64,000 bases of DNA, from assembly GCF_900115625.1 (NCBI RefSeq), contig NZ_FOXD01000002.1, forward strand, positions 186,001 through 250,000. The letters are read 5' to 3'. Positions 50,166-56,340 of the stretch are shown here, piece after piece. This stretch comes from Salibacterium halotolerans. Its GTDB lineage: Bacteria > Bacillota > Bacilli > Bacillales > Marinococcaceae. The position numbers and the translations under genes are program-made. The notes beneath the pieces were generated by a model. That model did no database searches. It saw only the letters and a list, made by a program, of their open reading frames with translations, and had not been told where the DNA came from. How positions within the stretch are numbered: position 1 is the first letter of the stretch; the number at the start of each line of letters is the position of its first letter.

Positions 50166-51534
50166 TTACTGTTTTAATGACTTTACGAAGCATTTCTCTT
50201 TTTTCATCGAAATCGAGATAGTCCCATGTTTCATTTATATTTTCCATGAGCTGAATTGTTTTTTCACTCGAATTCTTTTTTGGCTTATTAATTTTTAAAT
50301 CATCTAAATGAACCTCTACTCGTTCTCTCTCTGACTCCAGTTTATTAATGCGATCACTAACAAAAGATGCCTTTATCTCACCAGTTTCGATTGCTTCATA
50401 TAAATTGTCCAGCTTACTTTCAATCTGCGACAGTTTGTCTTGAAGTTCACGTTGTAGCATCTCATTATCTTCTAAGTTTGTTTCGAGTTCATTTAATTCC
50501 TTTTCAATCACTTTCCTGTCAAATGAAACACTTCTTATTTTTTGAAGTACTTTGTCTTCTATATCATAACGACGATAATAGCCAAGTTTACATTTAGCAA
50601 CTTTTCTTTCCTTTCTTCTTACATGCTGGTCTTTGCACACATAAAAATAGTAAACGTCTTTACTCCCCTTTCTTCTCACATGAGTGATTCCGCAACCGCA
50701 AAGCCCGCATTTAAGTAAACCTGTGAGCAGGTATTTTCCTTTGTGATATTTTGTGGTCTTTCTTTTTTCCAGTTCGCGCTGAACAGCATTATATGTTTCA
50801 TCATCCACGATAGCTTTGTGTCTGCCTTCTATCACTTGATCATTATGCTTCACTTTCCCTGTGTAAAGAACTCTTGTTAGAATATGCGCCACGCTGTGAT
50901 GATTAGAAAGATTTCGCTCGGCTGTTCTATTCTGCGCCCACTCAGAAACCTCTAATCTTGATGCGCCCTTAAGGTACATATCAAACATTGTTCGAACGAT
51001 ATCAGCCTGTTCTTCATTAACTTCAAGCTGCTGTTCTTCTTTGTTCCAGTTGTAACCGAAGGGTATAGGGCCGCCATGCCAGTAACCTTTACTTGCTCTG
51101 TTACGTTGTCCCGTTGTAAGCCGTTCGATCATCGTGTCCCGTTCTAGCTGAGCGAAAACGGCCAGAATACCAATCATGGCTTTCCCGAATGGACTATCAG
51201 TGTCAAAGGGTTCCGTGGCACTTTTAAATGCACAATTGTTTGTTTCGAACACGTCTTCAAGAAGACGAATGACATCTTGCTGGCTACGGCTGAGTCGATC
51301 TAACTTATATACAATGACAGAGTCAATTTTTTGCTCCTCAACGTGATTAATCATTCTCTTTAAAGCTGGCCGATTTGTGTCAGTTCCACTGTATCCATCG
51401 TCCACGTACAACTTATAGTCATCCCAACCCTGTGATTTACAGAAAGCAATAAGACGTTCTTGCTGGTTATCAACCGAAAAACCGGTTTTAGCTTGTTCTT
51501 CAGTACTAACTCTTACATAAAGAGCTGCCGTCAT
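50116..51534 (-). CDS. Large serine recombinase (SpoIVCA/SprA-like)
   Basis: 472 aa. N-terminal resolvase domain with catalytic Ser10 (ALYVRVSTEEQ), VYKLDRLSR and the E helix (IGILAVFAQLERDTMIERL); then the recombinase domain (GPIPFGYNWNKEE), a zinc ribbon with C276, C279, C300 and C315, and a long coiled coil (about 340-410). This is the architecture of phage integrases and of the recombinases that excise elements from sporulation genes. It ends at the dpaB junction, transcribed toward it. Ribosome-binding site AAAGGAG upstream. Whether a sporulation sigma factor drives it is not clear from the upstream bases. Confidence 0.97.
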   Translation of the reverse strand: MTAALYVRVSTEEQAKTGFSVDNQQERLIAFCKSQGWDDYKLYVDDGYSGTDTNRPALKRMINHVEEQKIDSVIVYKLDRLSRSQQDVIRLLEDVFETNNCAFKSATEPFDTDSPFGKAMIGILAVFAQLERDTMIERLTTGQRNRASKGYWHGGPIPFGYNWNKEEQQLEVNEEQADIVRTMFDMYLKGASRLEVSEWAQNRTAERNLSNHHSVAHILTRVLYTGKVKHNDQVIEGRHKAIVDDETYNAVQRELEKRKTTKYHKGKYLLTGLLKCGLCGCGITHVRRKGSKDVYYFYVCKDQHVRRKERKVAKCKLGYYRRYDIEDKVLQKIRSVSFDRKVIEKELNELETNLEDNEMLQRELQDKLSQIESKLDNLYEAIETGEIKASFVSDRINKLESERERVEVHLDDLKINKPKKNSSEKTIQLMENINETWDYLDFDEKREMLRKVIKTVIILPGGDVQVQWNLEE

Positions 51535-51548
51535 ATCTATTTTCTCCT

Positions 51549-51899
51549 TTATGGTAAATTAGGCAGATTAATTTCAGCCAGTTCTTCTAGATCATCACAT
51601 AATAATATGAAATAATCTAATTCATATATATTCTCAGTGGATAATTTACTCTTATGAAGTCTCTTTTTCACGAGATTAATATTAATGCCGAAACGGTGAT
51701 CATCAAAAAAATCATTCACTAGCTCGTTCATTGATATTGATAAAGCCTTCAAATCATCGTGAAAATCCTCCGGATAAAATCTCTCGACATCCTGATTTGT
51801 AGAGTAGTAGACAGTATGTTCATCTTCTGGTACACGAGCTTCTAACAGTACCCATTTTGCGTGCAGATCTCCGTCAATTTCATCAAAATAGACCAACAT
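51549..51899 (-). CDS. Hypothetical protein of the lysogeny module
   Basis: 116 aa, acidic, no membrane segment, not recognised. Starts MLVYFDEIDGDLHAKWVL; the middle has SISMNELVNDFFDD and a basic turn LVKKRLHKSK. It overlaps the metallopeptidase gene by 17 bases and ends 14 bases before the recombinase start, so all three look co-transcribed leftward. The surrounding DNA is strongly AT-rich. Confidence 0.75.
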   Translation of the reverse strand: MLVYFDEIDGDLHAKWVLLEARVPEDEHTVYYSTNQDVERFYPEDFHDDLKALSISMNELVNDFFDDHRFGININLVKKRLHKSKLSTENIYELDYFILLCDDLEELAEINLPNLP

Positions 51900-52491
51900 A
51901 GTTTACCACCTCTTGCCCAGTTTGTTTTCGCAATTGATTCATTATGCGCTGGGTTTCGTTTGACCACTCATCTGGGTTATAGGATTTCGATTTAGTCGGA
52001 ACAGATCCTTCATAAGCTTGTTTTAATTCTTCCTGTTTCAGCTGCTGCATGACATGAGCGATTCTCTTATTTACGTAAGTTCTCGGGATAACAAAGTCCT
52101 CTACAACAGTATCAATTACAGTTGAGTCACTAAGATTATAATGCTTCAACATATGATAGGGCAGGGAAGCATAATATTCGAATAGCCTTGCGTCGCTTTC
52201 AATCCAATTAGAAAACATAGAAGCAGGATCCACGAATCGATTAACGTCGACATGCCGAAGAATGTGGCCGAGTTCGTGAAAAAAATGTAATCTTTGATAC
52301 TCTTTTGGTACCCTGGTACAAATATAAATCTCCGGAGAACCTAATAACATATCATGTTTAGAAGGATGACGCCAAAACGTCAATTTAATATCTAATTTTT
52401 GAGCAATATTTTCTTCATTAATCTGATCCGGCGCCTCAATGTTCAACCCTTCGTAAAGATCAATAACAAAATCTTCTCGATGTGTATGCAT
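51883..52491 (-). CDS. ImmA/IrrE-family metallo-endopeptidase
   Basis: 202 aa from ATG 52491 (CGGAGCG upstream on the minus strand); the frame is open to 52617 but that part overlaps the neighbour. Zinc motif HELGH at residues 72-76 in RLHFFHELGHILRH, followed by a conserved helical region (WIESDARLFEYYASLPYHML). ImmA-type proteases cleave Xre-type repressors and trigger induction in ICEBs1 and related phages. Its likely target is the repressor at 53377-53793. Confidence 0.88.
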   Translation of the reverse strand: MHTHREDFVIDLYEGLNIEAPDQINEENIAQKLDIKLTFWRHPSKHDMLLGSPEIYICTRVPKEYQRLHFFHELGHILRHVDVNRFVDPASMFSNWIESDARLFEYYASLPYHMLKHYNLSDSTVIDTVVEDFVIPRTYVNKRIAHVMQQLKQEELKQAYEGSVPTKSKSYNPDEWSNETQRIMNQLRKQTGQEVVNYVGLF

Positions 52492-52576
52492 AGAATCACG
52501 CTCCGATAGAATATATGTTCGGTTTATGGGTAAAAGAAAAGCTCTTACCATGTAAAAGCCTTTCTTTTTATCGAAA

Positions 52577-53299
52577 TTATTGGAGTCCAATTTGGGATTT
52601 AGACGACAGTTCGCCACCTTGGAACATCAATGTCGCATTTGCTCCCATACCACTTTCTCCATAATATGTGTAAGTGACGGTATAGTATTGAGAACCTTCT
52701 TCTCCTGATTCAGATGTCACTTCACCTTCTCCACCTACAATGTCAAACACTTCTTGTGTTGTCATGCCATTCTCTAATTGGTCGAACTGTTCCATAGTTA
52801 TTGTTACATCTGATTCGCCACCACTCAGCCCTGCTTGAGCTTTATTGGTTAGTTCACCGTTTTGGAAAGTGAAGTTGGCATTTCCACCAAACGCATCGGA
52901 AGTTTCCCAAGAATACATAATTGTGTGGAATTCAGACCCTTCTTCTCCTGATTCAGACATCACTTCGCCTTCCGAACCAATGATTTCAACGACTTCTTCA
53001 TAAGTCATCCCGCTTTCAATGGAATCAAACTTTTCTTGCGTTATCTCACCTTCATTGGAGCCGGAATTGGAATTATCACCCGAGTCATTATTTGAACTGG
53101 ATTCTTGGTTTTGTTCTGAAGATTGGTCCGCACTGTTTGACGTTTCGCTTTCCGATGTTGTCTCTCCTGTTGTCGTCTCAGTGGAAGAATCAGAACCACT
53201 ACCTGAATCATTTCCGCCCCCAGTAAACGCAGCAATGATGATGATAAGCACAATTAAAGCAACAACAGCTGTCAAACAGCCTTTAAATGCTTTCCCCAT
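52577..53299 (-). CDS. Membrane-anchored protein with two DUF3862/BLIP-like repeats
   Basis: 240 aa. Short cytoplasmic N-terminus, one membrane helix (LTAVVALIVLIIIIAAF), a Ser/Glu/Asn-rich linker of about 60 residues, then two homologous repeats of about 70 residues: KFDSIESGMTYEEVVEIIG...GEEGSEFHTIMYSW and QFDQLENGMTTQEVFDIVG...GEEGSQYYTVTYTY. The repeats resemble the DUF3862 (SmpA/OmlA/BLIP-like) fold. It probably faces the outside. In this position between repressor and integrase many temperate phages carry superinfection-exclusion or conversion genes. Function not proven. Confidence 0.85.
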   Translation of the reverse strand: MGKAFKGCLTAVVALIVLIIIIAAFTGGGNDSGSGSDSSTETTTGETTSESETSNSADQSSEQNQESSSNNDSGDNSNSGSNEGEITQEKFDSIESGMTYEEVVEIIGSEGEVMSESGEEGSEFHTIMYSWETSDAFGGNANFTFQNGELTNKAQAGLSGGESDVTITMEQFDQLENGMTTQEVFDIVGGEGEVTSESGEEGSQYYTVTYTYYGESGMGANATLMFQGGELSSKSQIGLQ

Positions 53300-53356
53300 C
53301 TATGTAACCCCCCTCAAAAAGTTAATTCCTTATTATCATACAATATTCATAGGTCT

Positions 53357-53376
53357 TTTTGTCGAATTCGACAAAA
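53357..53376. promoter_or_regulatory. Perfect 20-bp palindrome with candidate leftward promoter
   Basis: TTTTGTCGAATTCGACAAAA is a perfect palindrome beginning one base beyond the repressor stop codon. On the minus strand TTGTCG inside it, a 17-base spacer and TATGAA form a possible promoter for the membrane protein gene, so the palindrome could be an operator. No T-run follows on the minus strand, so it is not a normal terminator. Confidence 0.4.
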
Positions 53377-53793
53377 TCAGACATCATTTTTTTCGTTTTT
53401 TCTTTGGCTCGCCTGCCACAGCTTGTATTTATAGTGATTAATGATATCTTGGACGTCTTCAGGGGAGAGCTTCTTCCATTCCTCGATATCATAAAAGTTT
53501 ACGCTCTCATTCTCCAGCCCATTATCAATCATAAACTGCCGAAGTTCTGCTAGGGGGTCGTATTCTTCTATACTTGGATCGTTTTCCTTAGATTTTCCGA
53601 GTAAATAATCTGTAGATACATCGAATATCTCAGCTAATTTGACAGTTGTATCATGATTGGGTTCTCTTTTGTCTTCATTCAAGCTTTCATAATAACCATA
53701 AGCCTGTCGAGTCATTCCTAATTTATTTGCAACATCTTGTTGTGTCATTTTCTTTTCTTTTCTTAGCGTCCTCAACTTTTCTTGGAAAATCAT
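53377..53793 (-). CDS. Xre-family phage repressor (CI-like)
   Basis: 138 aa. N-terminal helix-turn-helix (LRKEKKMTQQDVANKLGMTR QAYGYYES) with the downstream helix FDVSTDYLLGKS, typical of Bacillus phage and ICE repressors, then a C-terminal helical part ending DVQDIINHYKYKLWQASQ. GGAGAATATT precedes the ATG on the minus strand. Divergent from the Cro-like gene across an operator array. No LexA-type Ser/Lys peptidase domain; this fits control by the neighbouring ImmA-like protease. Confidence 0.93.
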   Translation of the reverse strand: MIFQEKLRTLRKEKKMTQQDVANKLGMTRQAYGYYESLNEDKREPNHDTTVKLAEIFDVSTDYLLGKSKENDPSIEEYDPLAELRQFMIDNGLENESVNFYDIEEWKKLSPEDVQDIINHYKYKLWQASQRKNEKNDV

Positions 53794-53812
53794 AATATTC
53801 TCCTTAAACTAC

Positions 53813-53841
53813 AGTATATTTGCTATTCTAACGCAACTGAA
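53813..53841 (-). promoter_or_regulatory. Candidate leftward repressor promoter
   Basis: On the minus strand TTCAGT (53841-53836), 17-base spacer, TATACT (53818-53813). Operator copy 1 (53833-53847) covers its -35 box, which would allow autoregulation of the repressor gene. Confidence 0.45.
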
Positions 53842-53939
53842 GGTTGCGTAATATATAAAGTAACAAAAAGTTGCAAAAAAGTATTGACAGTAACGAATTG
53901 TTGCGTATAATAGTAATTAACAAAGCAACAAAACGTTAC
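53833..53939. promoter_or_regulatory. Operator array between repressor and Cro-like gene
   Basis: Four copies of G(C/T)AAC-N5-GTT(G/A)C: 53833-53847 (GCAACTGAAGGTTGC), 53860-53874 (GTAACAAAAAGTTGC), 53890-53904 (GTAACGAATTGTTGC) and 53925-53939 (GCAACAAAACGTTAC). Centre spacings are about 27, 30 and 35 bases. Copy 3 fills the spacer of the rightward promoter. A fifth copy is at 54149-54163. Confidence 0.85.
53884..53911 (+). promoter_or_regulatory. Rightward early phage promoter
   Basis: Perfect TTGACA (53884-53889), 16-base spacer, perfect TATAAT (53906-53911). The third operator (53890-53904) lies exactly between the two boxes, so repressor binding would block RNA polymerase directly. Drives the Cro-like gene and probably the early genes beyond. 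Confidence 0.88.
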
Positions 53940-53958
53940 TTTGTTTGGAGGTGAAAAA

Positions 53959-54177
53959 TTGAGAACTTGGCTCGAAGAAGCAAGGAACAACAAAGAGTTA
54001 AATCATCGTCAGGTTGCTGAGAGTGTAGGAATTAAAAGGCAATACTACGGAATGATTGAAAGCGGAGAAAGAACTCCCAGCGTTTCTGTAGCAAAGAATA
54101 TTGGTAACATATTAGAAGTTGACTGGACTCTTTTTTTTGAACATCAAGGTAACAATACGTTGCAAAAAAGCACTTGA
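53959..54177 (+). CDS. Cro-like Xre-family regulator
   Basis: 72 aa from TTG 53959 (GGAGGTGAAAAA upstream; the open frame extends to 53941). Compact helix-turn-helix protein: LNHRQVAESVGIKRQYYGMI ESGERTPSV, ending DWTLFFEHQGNN. Divergent from the repressor and under the operator-covered promoter, the classical position of Cro. Its 3' end contains the fifth operator copy. Confidence 0.9.
   Translation: MRTWLEEARNNKELNHRQVAESVGIKRQYYGMIESGERTPSVSVAKNIGNILEVDWTLFFEHQGNNTLQKST
54149..54163. promoter_or_regulatory. Fifth operator copy inside the Cro-like gene
   Basis: GTAACAATACGTTGC, the same pattern as the four upstream operators, located in the last codons of the Cro-like gene (GNNTLQ). It could serve DNA looping or modulate transcription into the next genes. 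Confidence 0.6.
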
Positions 54178-54227
54178 AGATAATTCAGGTTAGGAGGGTG
54201 ACAAATAGAACATCAAATAACAGCACA

Positions 54228-54449
54228 TTAACTCAGGAAGTCATGGCCGGCATCACTCAAACCAATCACTTTGCCACGTCGCAAGTGAACGAGGCCTTCA
54301 TCAGTGATTTTATTAATATGACAGTTGATAAGATCTTGATCGACCTCCGATAAATAAACTTCAGTGATCTCTATGAGGTCAAAGCTGAGTAATCCATCGG
54401 ACACGGCTTCGACAAGCAGAAGTATTTCACAGGTTAACTCATTGGTCAA
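54228..54449 (-). CDS. Small DUF2513-like winged-helix protein
   Basis: 73 aa, read leftward among rightward genes. The part LINCHINKITDEGLVHLRRG KVIGLSDAGHDFLS resembles the end of phage DUF2513 proteins (LKLLEDAGLI...GHDFLD). The N-terminus is helical (EILLLVEAVSDGLLSF). An AAAGGA site lies about 14 bases upstream of the ATG, which is long. A competing rightward frame (54198-54353) exists; family resemblance favours this strand. Confidence 0.6.
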   Translation of the reverse strand: MTNELTCEILLLVEAVSDGLLSFDLIEITEVYLSEVDQDLINCHINKITDEGLVHLRRGKVIGLSDAGHDFLS

Positions 54450-54541
54450 TTAAAAAATCCTTTCAAAAATGTAATTTGGTTTAATTATTAGGGCTGTCCT
54501 GCAATTAATGTTTCATAACATGTATCAAGGGAGGGGTGAAG

Positions 54542-54709
54542 ATGCACAGAACATCAGGAACCAGTAAAGACCCAACGCACTTGAATCAATTCCCGGATCA
54601 CATCCAGAAAGACGTGTATCGCATCATTATCGGAGCTTTGAAAAGGGCTCAAACAAACGGAGAACTTCAACAGAAGATTTCCGAAGAGAAAGAAGCAGCT
54701 CTCAAATGA
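54542..54709 (+). CDS. Small hypothetical phage protein
   Basis: 55 aa, not recognised. MHRTSGTSKDPTHLNQFPDH then a basic helix (VYRIIIGALKRAQTNGELQQ). Good ribosome-binding site AAGGGAGGGG before the ATG. Followed after 79 bases by the Xre-type gene. Confidence 0.65.
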   Translation: MHRTSGTSKDPTHLNQFPDHIQKDVYRIIIGALKRAQTNGELQQKISEEKEAALK

Positions 54710-54788
54710 GAGTTGCATGAATGGACAACCTTTCTATGCTAATCATAACTTTACAGTAATATCCAAAGTAAAAGAAGGAGGAGAACAG

Positions 54789-55379
54789 GTGAATACGGTA
54801 TATCGAAAATCGAATTTAGGGGAATGGCTCCGTCATTTCAGAGTTAACAGCTTTGACGAAAGTGTAAGGTCGCAGCAGGGGCTTGCAAATCGGCTGCACA
54901 CGGATCAGAAGAAGATCTCGAACATTGAGCACGGAGCCGAACCAAGGTTGGAATTCGCGTCCGAGTGGTGCAAAGCAACTGGATGGCATGAAGGATGGGA
55001 TATTGTTGCTCACATTTATCAGCTGGATCCATTCAGTGTTCCTCCCATTCATCAAGAACTCTCAAAACGATTAAGTGACGCGATTTTGAATATGAAAAAA
55101 CAAATGCTGCAGGCATGGAAAGCTTTAGAGGATTTAGAGGAAGTGAACAATTCGAGAAGGCCGACCAAGCCAGTAGAAATCAACCACATTTTGAAGAAGG
55201 ATGCCTGCGATCTATTTGATCTCATACCGGCTACGAAAACAATTCTTTATTCATCAGAGCGCGACATTGGCTTAGACATCGAAGATATCACATCGGAATG
55301 GACAATGGGGTGTTTGTCAGATGATTTGATTATCCCTACGTTATCGGAATTGGAGAAGGAATTAGCATCAGCAAGGTGA
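54789..55379 (+). CDS. Xre-type helix-turn-helix protein
   Basis: 196 aa from GTG 54789 (GAAGGAGGAGAACAG upstream); an ATG at 54717 would add 24 residues. The N-terminus LGEWLRHFRVNSFDESVRSQ QGLANRLHTDQKKISNIEHG is a helix-turn-helix of Xre type, followed by a helical region (WCKATGWHEGWDIVAHIYQL). The C-terminal half is unassigned. A second regulator of this kind is common in phage early regions. Confidence 0.75.
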   Translation: MNTVYRKSNLGEWLRHFRVNSFDESVRSQQGLANRLHTDQKKISNIEHGAEPRLEFASEWCKATGWHEGWDIVAHIYQLDPFSVPPIHQELSKRLSDAILNMKKQMLQAWKALEDLEEVNNSRRPTKPVEINHILKKDACDLFDLIPATKTILYSSERDIGLDIEDITSEWTMGCLSDDLIIPTLSELEKELASAR

Positions 55380-55391
55380 GGGAGTGGTTAG

Positions 55392-55670
55392 ATGCAGTCA
55401 ATAACCAATTTGGGGGAGTTCATGGAGCAACTTAAAGAACTACCAGAACTTCAAAAGAAAAAAATAGAAGGTATTTTCTACACCACCGAAGGGTTTGAAA
55501 AAGCTTATATTCATAACAAGTCGAATACAGTGATTCTTTTCACTTCTGTTTACATTTTTGTAGTTAATTACATGGGATTTTGTGATGAGGTATTTGTAGA
55601 GAAAGTTCATAAGGAAACGTTTCAAGTTTTAAAAGATTTAGAAGACAACAATATCGGGAGGTACTTATGA
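55392..55670 (+). CDS. Hypothetical protein
   Basis: 92 aa, not recognised. The N-terminal half is polar (LGEFMEQLKELPELQKKKIE); the middle is hydrophobic (VILFTSVYIFVVNYMGFC), possibly one membrane or core segment. GTGAGGGAGTGG precedes the ATG. Its end overlaps the next start by 4 bases. Confidence 0.6.
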   Translation: MQSITNLGEFMEQLKELPELQKKKIEGIFYTTEGFEKAYIHNKSNTVILFTSVYIFVVNYMGFCDEVFVEKVHKETFQVLKDLEDNNIGRYL

Positions 55671-55882
55671 GAATTGCAAATAAAATAAGCGCTGAATTGC
55701 TGGATTATGTGCAGGATGGAGACTTACACACAAAGATGGGGAGTGTCCCTTATTCAACAGAAATAAGGAACATAGTGACAGTCGGACACATGATGGAACG
55801 GCACACAAAAAATGCTGACCGCGGCAACGATCAGCAAGAGATAAAAACTAAACAAATATGCGCTATTAAAAATATATCATGA
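55667..55882 (+). CDS. Hypothetical protein
   Basis: 71 aa, not recognised; polar. Starts MRIANKISAELLDYVQDGDL. ATCGGGAGGTACTT gives a good ribosome-binding site inside the preceding gene. The frame ends just as the structured non-coding stretch begins. Confidence 0.6.
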   Translation: MRIANKISAELLDYVQDGDLHTKMGSVPYSTEIRNIVTVGHMMERHTKNADRGNDQQEIKTKQICAIKNIS

Positions 55883-55964
55883 TTTCTTTGATAAGGCAAG
55901 GCTTCCATAGCTTTGCCCCTGAGGGTATACACGTTACGCCTTCAGGGGTGCAGCTATGCACCAT
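55866..55964 (-). CDS. Possible 32-aa micro-ORF on the opposite strand
   Basis: On the minus strand AAGGAGGG stands 7 bases before an ATG at 55964, opening 32 codons (VHSCTPEGVTCIPSGAKLWK within). It overlaps the hairpins of the structured region and the end of the previous plus-strand gene. Coding status uncertain; the Shine-Dalgarno is the only positive evidence. Confidence 0.3.
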   Translation of the reverse strand: MVHSCTPEGVTCIPSGAKLWKPCLIKEIMIYF

Positions 55965-56093
55965 GCCATTACCCTCCTTAGGTGAAGCCGGCTGGGTTGA
56001 CCGGTTTCACCGCAGGGCTGCGAGCACATAAAGTTTCGTTTCTTGGCGCATTACCTCCTCCTCTCTTCGCTCGCAGTCCCGCGGTGCAACCGC
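55895..56093. ncRNA. Multi-hairpin structured region, unassigned
   Basis: About 200 bases without a convincing gene on the plus strand but with consecutive stems: GGCAAGGC/GCTTTGCC (55895-55917), CCTGA/TCAGG (55918-55946), GGTGCA/TGCACC (55947-55962), GGTGAAGCCGG/CCGGTTTCACC (11 bp, 55981-56011), CCGCAGGGCTGCGAGC with GCTCGCAGTCCCGCGG (56010-56025 and 56069-56084) and GCGGT/ACCGC (56081-56093). The 11-bp stem has one G-U and the 16-base stem one G-U and one mismatch, as expected of RNA. The region is GC-richer than its surroundings. It could be a structured RNA, a mobile repeat or a DNA site; I cannot assign it to a family. Confidence 0.45.
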
Positions 56094-56125
56094 ACCCTAT
56101 TAATCTATTGAAAGGAGTGATTGAC

Positions 56126-56302
56126 TTGATTCTTGCCGAAAAAAGCACAGAACACCGATTCCTTTTCCTTGATAAGAAGGCCACAGAACTACGTAAAAGA
56201 CAGTTTTCCTGGACGGAGAGGAGGCGTAATAGAAGGGCAGCACGACTATCCGTTTACTTCAGAATGATCAATGAAAGACATGCAATAACAGATGAAAACT
56301 AA
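56126..56302 (+). CDS. Small basic hypothetical protein
   Basis: 58 aa from TTG 56126 with GAAAGGAGTGA upstream. Strongly basic (DKKATELRKRQFSW, RRRNRRAARLSVYF), suggesting nucleic acid binding, otherwise unassigned. The frame is open back to 55982, but that part lies in the hairpin region and has no ribosome-binding site. Confidence 0.55.
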   Translation: MILAEKSTEHRFLFLDKKATELRKRQFSWTERRRNRRAARLSVYFRMINERHAITDEN

Positions 56303-56340
56303 ACAAATGTACGCTGCATATCTCCAGAAAGGAGGTCATC

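Noticed and set aside
51548-51553. CATAAA on the minus strand just before the recombinase, considered as a sporulation sigma -10 box
   Set aside because: A start site 7 bases downstream would fall in or after the ribosome-binding site, and the -35 region is poor.
53338-53345. CATACAAT on the plus strand, a perfect sigma-E -10 box, pointing antisense into the repressor gene
   Set aside because: No ATATT-like -35 element at 13-15 bases upstream (the sequence there is AAAAAGTT). Attractive because it could silence the repressor in sporulating cells, but not supported.
54198-54353. 51-codon rightward frame after the Cro-like gene (GTG directly after AGGAGG)
   Set aside because: No spacing between the Shine-Dalgarno and the GTG, and the opposite strand encodes a protein with DUF2513-like features.
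55982-56125. N-terminal extension of the basic 58-aa protein through the hairpin region
   Set aside because: No ribosome-binding site at 55982; a good one stands before TTG 56126, and the extension is composed of inverted-repeat sequence.
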